Shown here: in pieces, positions 16,526 through 24,508 of the stretch
Layout: every line of letters starts with the position of its first letter
How positions within the stretch are numbered: the first letter of the stretch is position 1
DNA from: Nocardioides cavernae
GTDB lineage: Bacteria; Actinomycetota; Actinomycetes; Propionibacteriales; Nocardioidaceae
DNA: 64,000 nt
Assembly: GCF_016907475.1 (NCBI RefSeq)
Contig: NZ_JAFBCA010000001.1
Coordinates: 2,418,001-2,482,000 of the forward strand
Direction: 5' to 3'
The notes under the pieces: generated by a model
What the model was told of the DNA's origin: nothing
Databases searched by the model: none
The model's input: only the letters and a program-made list of their open reading frames with translations
Translations under genes and position numbers: made by a program

Positions 16526-17494
16526 ATGTCCCGCGTGAACGAGGGCGTGGTGGTCGGGGTCGACATCGGCGGCACCAAGGTGTTGGCGGGAGTGGTCGAC
16601 GACGCGGGGCGGGTCGTGCGCACGGCACTGCGTACGACACCCGGGCGTCGGGTGGTGACCAGCCGGGTCGAGGACGCGCTCGTCGAGGCCATCCTCGAGG
16701 CTGCGGACAGCGCGCCCCTCGAAGGGGTCGGGGTCGCCGCGGCCGGCTTCGTCGACTCGGCGGGGGAGCGCGTCATGTTCGCGCCTCACCTGCCCTGGCA
16801 GGGCGAGCCGCTCAAGGGCCTGCTCGAGGGGCGCCTCGGCTGCCCGGTCGGTCTCGACAACGACGCCAACTGCGCCGCGCGCGCAGAGGCCCGCTACGGC
16901 GCAGCCCGAGGAGCCACCTCGGCGCTGATGGTCACCATGGGCACCGGGATCGGGGGTGCCGTGCTGCTCGACGGACGGGTGGTGCGGGGCGCCAACGGGA
17001 TGGCGGGGGAGTTCGGACACATGCAGGTCGTGCCCGACGGGCAGCCCTGCGAGTGCGGCCGGCGAGGCTGCTGGGAGCAGTACTCCTCAGGCAATGCGCT
17101 CGTCCGCAACGCTCGTGCCCTGATGACCGAGCAGCCGTCGGTTCTCGGCGACATGACGGACGGCAACCCGGACCGGGTCACCGGACCCATGGTCACGAGC
17201 GCGGCGGAGCAGGGAGACCTCGTCGCGCGCCGGGCCTTCGCATCCATCGGTGACTGGCTCGGCATCGGCGTCGCGAACCTCGTCGCAGCGCTCGACCCCG
17301 AGGTGGTCGTCATCGGCGGTGGCGTGTCGGCCGCCGGTGAACGGCTGCTCGACCCCGCGCGCGACGCGCTGCGTCGTACGTTGGTGGGCGCAGCGCACCG
17401 CCGGGTCCCCGACCTGCTCGCGGCGGAGCTCGGCCCTCGGGCCGGCATGATCGGGGGCGCCCTGCTCGTCGGGGAGGCTCAGCCGCGGCGGTAG
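16526..17494 (+). CDS. glkA: ROK-family glucokinase
   Basis: A 322-residue ROK kinase. The ATP-binding motif is VGVDIGGTKVLAGVVD near the N-terminus. The sugar-binding motif is GEFGHMQV, and the ROK zinc motif is CECGRRGCWEQYSSG. A LDNDANCAARAEARYG segment carries the catalytic Asp. It phosphorylates glucose in the cytoplasm, feeding glycolysis; the position next to acyltransferase and MacRS genes matches glkA of Streptomyces (SCO2126, from memory). The 3' end overlaps the convergent TIGR00300 gene by 16 bp. Confidence 0.9.
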   Translation: MSRVNEGVVVGVDIGGTKVLAGVVDDAGRVVRTALRTTPGRRVVTSRVEDALVEAILEAADSAPLEGVGVAAAGFVDSAGERVMFAPHLPWQGEPLKGLLEGRLGCPVGLDNDANCAARAEARYGAARGATSALMVTMGTGIGGAVLLDGRVVRGANGMAGEFGHMQVVPDGQPCECGRRGCWEQYSSGNALVRNARALMTEQPSVLGDMTDGNPDRVTGPMVTSAAEQGDLVARRAFASIGDWLGIGVANLVAALDPEVVVIGGGVSAAGERLLDPARDALRRTLVGAAHRRVPDLLAAELGPRAGMIGGALLVGEAQPRR

Positions 17495-18714
17495 TCGGCC
17501 ACCAGCTCGAGGGCGAGCTGCTCGAGGAAGAGGCCGACGTCGGTCACGATGCCGCGTCCCTGACCGGTACCGCGGTCGGCGAGCCGGGTGACGGTGGCGG
17601 GGTTGATGTCGACGCAGACGAGCGGCACCGACGCAGGAAGGATGCTCGCCGTGGCGACGGCGTAGAGCTGGGTCGCCATCATCAGGCAGTAGCCGAGATC
17701 GCGGACCTCGTCGCGCATGGCGCGCTGGCCCTCGACGATGTCGGTGTGGACCTCGGGGAGTGGGCCGTCGTCGCGGACGGATCCGACGAGGACGAAACGC
17801 TTCCCCTCGGTGACGAGCGCGTGCATCAGGCCGCTTGCGAGCACGCCGTCGCGCACCGCGCGTTCGATCGAGCCGGCCTTGCGGATCGTGTTGACCGCCC
17901 GGACCCGGTGCTCGTGACCGTGCTCGTGACCGGGCGGGGAGCTGCTGTCGTGGCCGGTGCCGTAGAGCGCGGTCTCGATGTCGAGCGCGGCCACCGCGTT
18001 GCCGGCGAAGAGGACGTCGACCCAGCCGGCCCGCACCAGGGCCGCCATGGCCGGTACGCCGCCTGCGTGGACGACGCCGGGTCCAGCCACCCACAGCAAC
18101 CGAGTGCCGGCGGCCCGTGCCTGCCGCATCCCGTCGGCCACCTGGCGCACCAGCACCGTCTGCGGGCGCTCCGGCCCGTGGTCCGCGTCGAACGGGCTGG
18201 TCGCCTCGACCGAGGGGGCGGAGCTGGGCACGCTCACCTGGATGCCGGCCGCGCCCACCACGATGCGCATGCCCCGGGTGACGTCGGACATGGGGACCGT
18301 GCGAACGCCCAGGTCGCCCGAGGCCGACTCCTCGACGACCAGGCCGCAGTCCATCTCGGGGTGGTCCACGTCGTACCACCGGCCGCCCAGGCGCACCCGC
18401 GTCTCGAGGTTGGTGGTGGCGTAGAACCCGTCGGGCAGCACGCCGTCCTGCTCGGAGGTCGCGACCGCGGCGTCGCCGTGGGCTAGCTGGTTGACCCCCC
18501 GCGTCTGCAGGCGCATGAGGAGGCGCTGGAGCGACTCGTCATCGGGGGCCTCGACCGTGATGCGGGCGCTGCTCGGGTCGTGTGCCTCGTGGCCGACGTC
18601 GAACTCCTCGATGACGAAGTCGCCGCCGTACTCGCGGATGTCGTCGAGGACACGCGACAGGATGCCGCTGTCCATCAGGTGTCCTGTGACCTCGACCGTC
18701 TCCCGCGCCCCCAC
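17479..18714 (-). CDS. TIGR00300 / LOR-SDH-region protein (ornithine cyclodeaminase-like)
   Basis: A 411-residue protein of the TIGR00300 family. The N-terminal region (about 5-110, VEVTGHLMDSGILSRVLDDI) is the LOR/SDH conserved domain. The C-terminal half is Rossmann-like (LLWVAGPGVVHAGGVPAMAALV, VDVLFAGNAVAALDIE). Family members include the ornithine-cyclodeaminase half of cyanobacterial AgrE and an archaeal ornithine cyclodeaminase, so an amino-acid deaminase using bound NAD is plausible. A His-rich stretch (GHEHGHEH) sits where relatives carry a shorter His motif. Family assignment is firm; the reaction is inferred. Confidence 0.75.
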   Translation of the reverse strand: MGARETVEVTGHLMDSGILSRVLDDIREYGGDFVIEEFDVGHEAHDPSSARITVEAPDDESLQRLLMRLQTRGVNQLAHGDAAVATSEQDGVLPDGFYATTNLETRVRLGGRWYDVDHPEMDCGLVVEESASGDLGVRTVPMSDVTRGMRIVVGAAGIQVSVPSSAPSVEATSPFDADHGPERPQTVLVRQVADGMRQARAAGTRLLWVAGPGVVHAGGVPAMAALVRAGWVDVLFAGNAVAALDIETALYGTGHDSSSPPGHEHGHEHRVRAVNTIRKAGSIERAVRDGVLASGLMHALVTEGKRFVLVGSVRDDGPLPEVHTDIVEGQRAMRDEVRDLGYCLMMATQLYAVATASILPASVPLVCVDINPATVTRLADRGTGQGRGIVTDVGLFLEQLALELVADYRRG

Positions 18715-18753
18715 CCGGCAGACCCTACGCCGGAGCGAGGTCGGCGGCGCGGG

Positions 18754-19236
18754 TCAGATGCGTGAGCCGTCGTCCCAGGGGTCGCGGGGCGACTTGGGCA
18801 TCTCCAGGACGAGGTAGGCGAACCCGCCGACGAACCACCCGACCAGCGCCCAGCCGACCAGAGGGTTGACGTAGATCGAGAGCAGACCGATCACGAGGGC
18901 GATCAGCGGAGCCACGAAGATGCCGGCCCAGGCCAGGCCGCGCTGCCACGTGCGGGGCAAGGGGAACGGGGGCGCCGGCGGCGGCCGGAAGCGCTCGGCC
19001 TTTGCGATGGCCTGCTCGCGCCGCTCCACCTCGTCGTCGTCCCGCAGGTGCTCCGGCAGGTCGGCCGAGGACGGGCTCTCAGTGCTCGCGGGAGCGCCGG
19101 GGGAAGGGTCCTCGGGGGCGGGCGTCGCCTCGTCCGACGGGGCAGCCGGGTCATCCAGGACAGCGCGCTCGCCGTAGTTCTCGACGATCTCGCGCCACGC
19201 GAGCTCGGCGCGGCTCTCGTCCTCCGGGCGACTCAC
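18754..19236 (-). CDS. Small membrane protein with acidic cytoplasmic N-terminus
   Basis: A 160-residue protein. The first half is Pro/Glu/Asp/Ser-rich and predicted disordered. A charged helix (EVERREQAIAKAERF) leads to two hydrophobic segments (LAWAGIFVAPLIALVIGLLS and WALVGWFVGGFAYLVL), ending in a basic/acidic tail (DPWDDGSRI). The GTG at 19236 is preferred since the frame upstream to 19473 is clearly the shadow of the opposite-strand esterase gene. It diverges from the esterase. Conserved actinobacterial proteins of this shape have no known role. Confidence 0.65.
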   Translation of the reverse strand: MSRPEDESRAELAWREIVENYGERAVLDDPAAPSDEATPAPEDPSPGAPASTESPSSADLPEHLRDDDEVERREQAIAKAERFRPPPAPPFPLPRTWQRGLAWAGIFVAPLIALVIGLLSIYVNPLVGWALVGWFVGGFAYLVLEMPKSPRDPWDDGSRI

Positions 19237-19350
19237 GAGATCTACGGTAGCGGGGGCGTGGTCCCCACGCTCCCCGCGCTCGTACCTCGACCACCCGGCG
19301 ACACGACGTTCGAGGGCCTCACAGCTGCCCGGCTGGTGCACACTGTGCCC

Positions 19351-20163
19351 GTGAGGATCCTCTTCCGCGGCGCGCAGGCCGCACCCCTCGACCCCACCCT
19401 GGTCGCGCCGATGTCCACCCCGGCCAACCCGGCGCTGACCGGTGGTCGGCGCGTCGGTGTGCTCGTCGTGCACGGCTTCACCGGTAGCCCTGCCTCCATG
19501 CGGCCGTGGGCCGAGGAGCTGTCAGCGCGCGGGTACGCCGTCGAGATGCCGCTGCTGCCCGGCCACGGCACGCGGTGGCAGGACTGCAACAAGGTCACCT
19601 GGTCCGACTGGGTCGCGACCGTCGAGGGGGCGTTCGACAGGCTCGCAGCCGAGAACGACGCCGTCTTCGCTGTCGGCCTGTCCATGGGCGCGTCGCTGTG
19701 CCTGCGCCTCGCCGCGGACCGCGGCGAGGAGCTCGCCGGCCTCGTGCTGGTCAATGCGGCCGTCGACACGCTGCGCAAGGACGCGGTGCTGCTGCCCGTC
19801 CTCAAGCGGGTGGTGCCTGCCTTCCCCGGGATCCGGAACGACATCAAGAAGCCCGGGATGGACGAGGTCGCCTACCCCGTCATGCCGCTGAAGGCAGCGT
19901 ACGAGATGTCCGCCGGGTGGGCGCAGCTGCGACGGGACCTGCCGAAGGTCACCATCCCGGTGCTGTCGTTCCGCTCCAAGGACGACCACGTCGCGGACAT
20001 CTCGTCGTCGAAGGCCCTCCATGCCAGCTTGTCGTCCAAGGACTTCGAGGAGCGGGTGCTGGAGGACAGCTACCACGTCGCCACGCTCGACCATGACGCC
20101 CCGCGGATCTTCGCGGAGTCCGCCGAGTTCATCGAGCGGGTCACCAGCGAGCAGCAGGGATAG
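19351..20163 (+). CDS. Alpha/beta hydrolase (carboxylesterase or monoacylglycerol lipase type)
   Basis: A 270-residue alpha/beta hydrolase. The oxyanion motif is VVHGFTGSPASMRPW, the nucleophile elbow GLSMGAS (Ser111), the acid Asp in SFRSKDDHVAD and the catalytic His in EDSYHVATLDHD. It resembles Est30-type carboxylesterases and monoacylglycerol lipases. The start is taken at GTG 19351 (alternative ATG 19411); longer frames run into the divergent gene. It lies 9 bp upstream of the acyltransferase gene, so the pair may act together on membrane lipids. Confidence 0.88.
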   Translation: MRILFRGAQAAPLDPTLVAPMSTPANPALTGGRRVGVLVVHGFTGSPASMRPWAEELSARGYAVEMPLLPGHGTRWQDCNKVTWSDWVATVEGAFDRLAAENDAVFAVGLSMGASLCLRLAADRGEELAGLVLVNAAVDTLRKDAVLLPVLKRVVPAFPGIRNDIKKPGMDEVAYPVMPLKAAYEMSAGWAQLRRDLPKVTIPVLSFRSKDDHVADISSSKALHASLSSKDFEERVLEDSYHVATLDHDAPRIFAESAEFIERVTSEQQG

Positions 20164-20172
20164 TCTCGGACA

Positions 20173-20940
20173 GTGCTGTACTGGTTCCTGAAGTGGATCG
20201 CCCTCGGGCCGGTCCTGCGACTCGTCTTCCGGCCAAAGGCCTACGGCATCGACTACGTGCCGGAGGAGGGTCCCGCGATCCTCGCCAGCAACCACCTGTC
20301 CTACGCCGACTGGCTGTTCATGCCGCTCACGCTCACCCGGCGGGTCACCTTCGTCGCCAAGGCCGAGTACTTCACCACCCCCGGCATCAAGGGCTGGTTC
20401 CAGAAGAAGTTCTTCACCGGAGCCGGGCAGGTGCCGATCGACCGGTCGGGCGCCAACGCCGCGGAGGGCGCCATGAAGTCGGCGATGAAGATCCTCGCCG
20501 AGGGCGACCTGTTCGGGATCTACCCCGAGGGCACCCGGTCCCACGACGGCAAGCTCTACCGCGGCAAGACCGGCGTGGCCCGGCTCGCGCTCGAGAGCGG
20601 CGCCCCGGTCATCCCGTGCGCGGTGGTCGGCACCGACGTCGTGGCCCCGACCGGCAAGGTCTACGGCACGTGGACGCGCCCGGTGGTGCGCTTCGGCAAG
20701 CCCCTCGACTTCTCCCGCTACGCCGGCATGGAGAACGACCGCTACATCCTGCGCTCGATCACCGACGAGATCATGTACGAGATCATGCGGCTCTCCGAGC
20801 AGGAGTACGTCGACCTGTACGCCAGCAAGGCGAAGGAGCTCGACAAGGAGAAGGCCAAGCAGGCCGAGCGCGAGAAGGCCGAGCAGGAGAAGGCGGCGCG
20901 CGAGCAGGCCGAGGACGGGCCTGAGCAGAAGGCGTCCTGA
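20173..20940 (+). CDS. PlsC-family lysophospholipid acyltransferase
   Basis: A 255-residue 1-acyl-glycerol-3-phosphate acyltransferase-like enzyme. Motif I is NHLSYAD (40-46, the His/Asp pair), motif III is YPEGTRS (117-123), with GSGAPVIP-like motif IV (ESGAPVIPCAVVG). It transfers an acyl group to a lysophospholipid at the membrane. The last 45 residues form a highly charged Lys/Glu/Ala tail (KAKELDKEKAKQAEREKAEQ), probably a coiled coil, which the enzyme core does not need. Coupled to the esterase upstream and to macS downstream. Matches the Rv2182c position as I recall it. Confidence 0.9.
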   Translation: MLYWFLKWIALGPVLRLVFRPKAYGIDYVPEEGPAILASNHLSYADWLFMPLTLTRRVTFVAKAEYFTTPGIKGWFQKKFFTGAGQVPIDRSGANAAEGAMKSAMKILAEGDLFGIYPEGTRSHDGKLYRGKTGVARLALESGAPVIPCAVVGTDVVAPTGKVYGTWTRPVVRFGKPLDFSRYAGMENDRYILRSITDEIMYEIMRLSEQEYVDLYASKAKELDKEKAKQAEREKAEQEKAAREQAEDGPEQKAS

Positions 20941-21026
20941 ACGCCGACCCGTACCCGCGGCAGCAACAGCCGCGGGCCGACTCCGCCCTCGCCGTCGAGG
21001 ACCGGCTCTACTCCGCGCTCGCGATC

Positions 21027-22097
21027 GTGCGGGTCGTGGTCACCATCAACATGGTGGCCCTCAACGCCTACCGGCGCGACAGCTTCTCCTACCCGACCCT
21101 CGCCCTGGCGGTGGTGCTGGCGCTCGTGGTGTGGACCGGGGTCGCGATCTGGCTCTACGGCCGGCGCTCCACGCGTACGCCCGCGCTCCTCGTCGCCGAC
21201 CTGCTGATCGCCGTGGCGGCGATCGGCGTCACCCCGTGGCTGAAGACGGAGAGCTTCAACGCGACGCTGCCCGGCTTCTGGGTGATGGGCGCGCTGCTGG
21301 CGTGGGCGATCCACTGGCACTGGAAGGGCGGTCTCGTCGCCGCGATCGCCCTGTCGCTGGCCGATCTCCTGCCGCGTGAGGTCGTCGACCAGGGCAACTA
21401 CGGCAACGTGTTCCTGGTGCTCATCGGTGGACCGATCGTCGGCTACATGTGCGAGTCGCTGCAGCGGATGGCGAGGGAGCGGGACGCCGCCGAGCACGCA
21501 GCCGCGGCGGCGGAGGAACGGACCCGACTCGCCCGCGCCGTGCACGACGGCGTGCTCCAGGTGCTGGCGATGGTGCAGCGTCAGGGGGCCGCCTCCGGCG
21601 GGCAGTGGGCCGAGCTCGGCCGGCTGGCAGGTGAGCAGGAGCGCGGGCTGCGCTCGCTGATCCGGCAGCAGGACACGGTGCCGGCCCGGTCCGGCGGCTG
21701 GGTCGACCTTGCCGGCGCTCTCGAGGCGATGGCCACCGCGCACCCGGTGCGGGTCGAGGTGGCGACGCCGGGCGGCGCCGTCCTGGTCGACGAGCACGTC
21801 GGCACCGAGACCGTCGCTGCGGTCAAGGCGTGCCTCGACAACGTGCTGGCCCACGTGGGAGCCGATGCGAGCGCGTGGATCCTGGCCGAGGCCGCCCACG
21901 ACGCGGTCACCGTCTCCGTGCGCGACGACGGTCCCGGCATGGCGCCGGGGCGGGTCGACGAGGCAGCGGCCGAGGGGCGACTCGGCGTCGCCTCCTCGAT
22001 CCGCGGCCGCATCGAGGGCCTCGGTGGTACCGCCACCGTCCAGAGTGGCGAGTGGGGCACCGAGTGGGAGCTGTCCGTGCCCGACCGACGGATCTGA
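21027..22097 (+). CDS. macS: MacS-family sensor histidine kinase (start uncertain)
   Basis: At least 356 residues: five or so membrane helices (about 1-140), a coiled region (MARERDAAEHAAAAAEERTRLA), the phosphoacceptor HDGVLQVLAMVQRQG with His173, and a HATPase_c domain (CLDNVLAHV, RDDGPGM, GRLGVASSIRGRIEGLGG). It pairs with macR at 23850. The frame is open without a stop back to 20925 and encodes AVEDRLYSALAIVRVVV just before the annotated GTG, a stretch that looks like the family N-terminus. The true start may therefore be a CTG at 20937 overlapping the acyltransferase stop, preceded by AGAAGG. Confidence 0.85.
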   Translation: MRVVVTINMVALNAYRRDSFSYPTLALAVVLALVVWTGVAIWLYGRRSTRTPALLVADLLIAVAAIGVTPWLKTESFNATLPGFWVMGALLAWAIHWHWKGGLVAAIALSLADLLPREVVDQGNYGNVFLVLIGGPIVGYMCESLQRMARERDAAEHAAAAAEERTRLARAVHDGVLQVLAMVQRQGAASGGQWAELGRLAGEQERGLRSLIRQQDTVPARSGGWVDLAGALEAMATAHPVRVEVATPGGAVLVDEHVGTETVAAVKACLDNVLAHVGADASAWILAEAAHDAVTVSVRDDGPGMAPGRVDEAAAEGRLGVASSIRGRIEGLGGTATVQSGEWGTEWELSVPDRRI

Positions 22098-22175
22098 CTT
22101 TCCGCGATCGGCCCCGTGCACGGACGCGTAGGGGTTACCGTCGGCTGCCCGTCGTCGTCGAGTGAGGTGGTCCAG

Positions 22176-22511
22176 GTGGCTCGCACAGTGCGGTCCGCTC
22201 TGCGGACCAGGACCCGGCTCCTGCTGGCAGCACTCGTGTGCGTCCAGGTGGCGGTTCCGCTGTGGGCGACCGTCGAGGGCGTGCCGCACAAGTTCGGGTT
22301 CCACATGTTCACGGGCTACGAGGCCTTCGGAGTCGATGTGTCGGACCGCAGTGGCGAAAAGGTCGTGGTCGACCTGCGCGACTGGATCGTGGTGGCGCGC
22401 GAGGACATCGACTGGGCCCCCCGGCTGGCGCCGGCCATCTGCGCGACCGTGCCCGACGCCGCGACGGTGACCGTCCGGCAATGGGGCGAGCATCGGACGC
22501 GCTCGTGCTGA
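22176..22511 (+). CDS. Small anchored partner of the HTTM protein (SdpA-like position)
   Basis: A 111-residue protein: basic N-terminus, one membrane helix or uncleaved signal (LLLAALVCVQVAVPLWATV), then a 75-residue outer domain beginning FGFHMFTGYEAFGVDVS and ending in a C-terminal Cys. The GTG at 22176 follows GAGGTGG. It overlaps the HTTM gene by 7 bp. In Bacillus, SdpA (small) and SdpB (HTTM-like) are paired in a similar order and are needed to mature the SdpC toxin. That resemblance is by architecture and pairing only; I do not claim sequence homology to SdpA. Confidence 0.6.
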   Translation: MARTVRSALRTRTRLLLAALVCVQVAVPLWATVEGVPHKFGFHMFTGYEAFGVDVSDRSGEKVVVDLRDWIVVAREDIDWAPRLAPAICATVPDAATVTVRQWGEHRTRSC

Positions 22512-23311
22512 GGCTCGACGATGTCGTGGATGGACGACCGCTCGCCATCGCGCGTATCGGTATCGGCATGGCCGGCCTGTTGAACTGCGCCGAGTCCTGG
22601 GTCGTTCTTGTCAAGATCGAGGCACGAGACGCCTTGACTGTTCCCACCTGGGACGGGCTGCCCCACCTGTCGCCAACGGGCGCGGCGATCCTCATGTCCA
22701 CGGGCGTCATCGGCGCCATCTTCGTGATCGGGGGACTGGCGACCAGGGCTGGTGCGGTCGCTCTCGCGACGGTGCTCGCGACCGCGATGCTGTTGGAACA
22801 GCAGACGTACAGCAATCACGTTGCCCTTTCGATGTGGTGTTCTCTGTGGCTGGTCCTCGCCCATTCGGACGCCAGGTGGTCGCTGCGAAGCCGGATAGAT
22901 GGACCGCGAGACGTCCGCGTGGCTGATCAGTTCCTGCTGATGACGCAGGTGAGCGTCGTCTACGCGTTCACCGGCCTCCTGAAGGCCAACCCTGCGTTTC
23001 TCAGTGGACGGGTCATCCAGGAGAACTCGCACCTCGACATCTCCGATCAGCTGGCTCAGGCGATGGCGCTGGGCGCGGTGGTGACGGAAGTCGGGCTCTG
23101 CATCGGGCTGTGGTTCGCTCGCACCCGATGGATTGCAGCCGCTGCAGGCGTCGCGCTGCACACGTCGATCCCGATCGTGATGTACCAACCCCTGCCACTC
23201 GTGTCGTTCTCGATCTCCGTCGTCTGTCTGTACCCGCTGTTCTTCGCGCGCCGAGTTCCGGTCCGTCCTCAGGAGCCCGACAGGACAGGGTTGACTAGCG
23301 TGACCGCGTGA
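22505..23311 (+). CDS. HTTM-domain membrane protein (SdpB / gamma-carboxylase-related)
   Basis: A 268-residue multi-helix membrane protein of the HTTM superfamily, related to the membrane part of vitamin K-dependent gamma-carboxylase and to SdpB. Features are ARIGIGMAGLLNCAESW, the segment LLEQQTYSNHVALSMWCSL, VVYAFTGLLKANPAFLSG and a helix with LHTSIPIVMY. The GTG start at 22505 overlaps the preceding stop, and its own stop overlaps the next start (GTGA), so the three genes are translationally linked. The pair separates macS from macR. Its chemistry is unknown. Confidence 0.78.
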   Translation: MLRLDDVVDGRPLAIARIGIGMAGLLNCAESWVVLVKIEARDALTVPTWDGLPHLSPTGAAILMSTGVIGAIFVIGGLATRAGAVALATVLATAMLLEQQTYSNHVALSMWCSLWLVLAHSDARWSLRSRIDGPRDVRVADQFLLMTQVSVVYAFTGLLKANPAFLSGRVIQENSHLDISDQLAQAMALGAVVTEVGLCIGLWFARTRWIAAAAGVALHTSIPIVMYQPLPLVSFSISVVCLYPLFFARRVPVRPQEPDRTGLTSVTA

Positions 23312-23814
23312 CCATCCACGCCGGACACCCGTTCCCGACCCCCGACGACCCCGTACGACGCCTGCGCGGGCGCCTCGGTGGGACGGTCTCCCTCTGGACA
23401 GCAGGGGACGACACGGAGCGGGCGGGCCTGACGGTCACGTCGTGGCTGGTGGCGGGCGGCGACCCCGGACGGGTGCTCGCGCTGCTCGACCCCGACGCCG
23501 ATCTCACCGAGCTGCTGCTCGGGACGGGCCGCGGCGTTGTCCAGCTCCTGTCCTGGGCCGACCGCGACCTGGCCGACGCCTTCGCAGGGATCGCCCCGGC
23601 GCCCGGCGGCCCGTGGCGGATGGCCGCGTGGGACCAGAACACGCACGGGCCGCGGCTCGCCACCGCTACCGCGTGGGCGCTGGTGAGCGTCGAGACCGAG
23701 GTCGAGGTGGGCTGGTCCCGGCTGGTGACCTGCACGCTGGACGAGGTGATGGTCGGCGAGGATCCCGCGCCGCTCGTCCACCGGCGGGGTCGTTACGTCC
23801 CTCCGGGCGACTGA
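23308..23814 (+). CDS. Flavin-reductase-like split-barrel protein
   Basis: A 168-residue FMN-binding split-barrel protein: GTVSLWTAGDDTERAGLTVTS near the N-terminus (the GLTVTS motif of flavin reductases), followed by LLDPDADLTELLLGTGRGVV and a C-terminal strand set. It probably binds FMN and may reduce flavin or another small substrate in the cytoplasm. Its GTG overlaps the HTTM stop and macR follows after 35 bp. In other actinobacteria a gene of this type commonly sits by macRS. Confidence 0.78.
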   Translation: MTIHAGHPFPTPDDPVRRLRGRLGGTVSLWTAGDDTERAGLTVTSWLVAGGDPGRVLALLDPDADLTELLLGTGRGVVQLLSWADRDLADAFAGIAPAPGGPWRMAAWDQNTHGPRLATATAWALVSVETEVEVGWSRLVTCTLDEVMVGEDPAPLVHRRGRYVPPGD

Positions 23815-23849
23815 GCGTCTACGCTGCGGTCCAACTGGGAGGGGGATCC

Positions 23850-24494
23850 ATGGTGAGGGTGATGGTGGTCGACGACCATCCGATGTGGCGCGACGCGGTC
23901 GAGCGCGACCTGCAGGCGGCCGGGCACCAGGTCGTGGCGGTGGCGGCGAACGGCCGTGAAGCGATGGCACGGTTCCCGGCGGCGGCGCCGCAGGTGGTCG
24001 TGCTGGACCTCCAGCTGCCCGACCACAGCGGGGTGCAGGTCACCAGCATGATGCTGGAGCACGACCCGACGGCCCGGGTGCTGATCCTGTCGGCCAGCGG
24101 CGAGCAGGACGACGTGCTGGAGGCGATCAAGGCCGGCGCGACGGGCTACCTGGTGAAGTCGGCCTCGAGCGGCGAGCTCATCGACGCCGTGACGCGGGTC
24201 GCCGACGGCGACACCGTCTTCACCCCCGGCCTCGCCGGTCTCGTGCTGGGGGAGTTCCGGCGCATCGCGGACGGCCCGGCCGACGACCCGCGCGACCAGC
24301 TCACCGAGCGGGAGACCGAGATCCTCAAGATGGTCGCGACCGGCATGAGCTACAAGCAGATCGCCGCACGCCTGGTCCTGTCGCACCGCACCGTGCAGAA
24401 CCACGTCCAGAACACCCTGCGCAAGCTGCAGATGAACAATCGCGTGCAGCTGACCCGCTGGGCCATCGAGCACGGCCTCGACGACAACGCCTGA
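23850..24494 (+). CDS. macR: MacR: LuxR-type response regulator
   Basis: A 214-residue NarL-type regulator. The receiver domain has DD at 8-9, phospho-acceptor Asp53 in VVLDLQLPDHSG and Lys in GYLVKSASS. The LuxR helix-turn-helix covers about 150-205 (LTERETEILKMVATGMSYKQIA, SHRTVQNHVQNTLRKL). The start at 23850 is fixed by a GGGAGGGGG ribosome site. It is the partner of MacS; the two genes are 1.75 kb apart here. In Streptomyces, MacRS acts on membrane and antibiotic-production genes, so a cell-envelope role is likely. Confidence 0.9.
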   Translation: MVRVMVVDDHPMWRDAVERDLQAAGHQVVAVAANGREAMARFPAAAPQVVVLDLQLPDHSGVQVTSMMLEHDPTARVLILSASGEQDDVLEAIKAGATGYLVKSASSGELIDAVTRVADGDTVFTPGLAGLVLGEFRRIADGPADDPRDQLTERETEILKMVATGMSYKQIAARLVLSHRTVQNHVQNTLRKLQMNNRVQLTRWAIEHGLDDNA

Positions 24495-24508
24495 GCTGCT
24501 CGCTCAGG
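24490..24508. terminator. Hairpin spanning two convergent stop codons
   Basis: CCTGAGC (24490-24496) pairs with GCTCAGG (24502-24508) around TGCTC. One arm contains the macR stop and the other contains the stop of the opposite-strand gene. It would end transcription from both sides within 19 bp. Confidence 0.6.
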
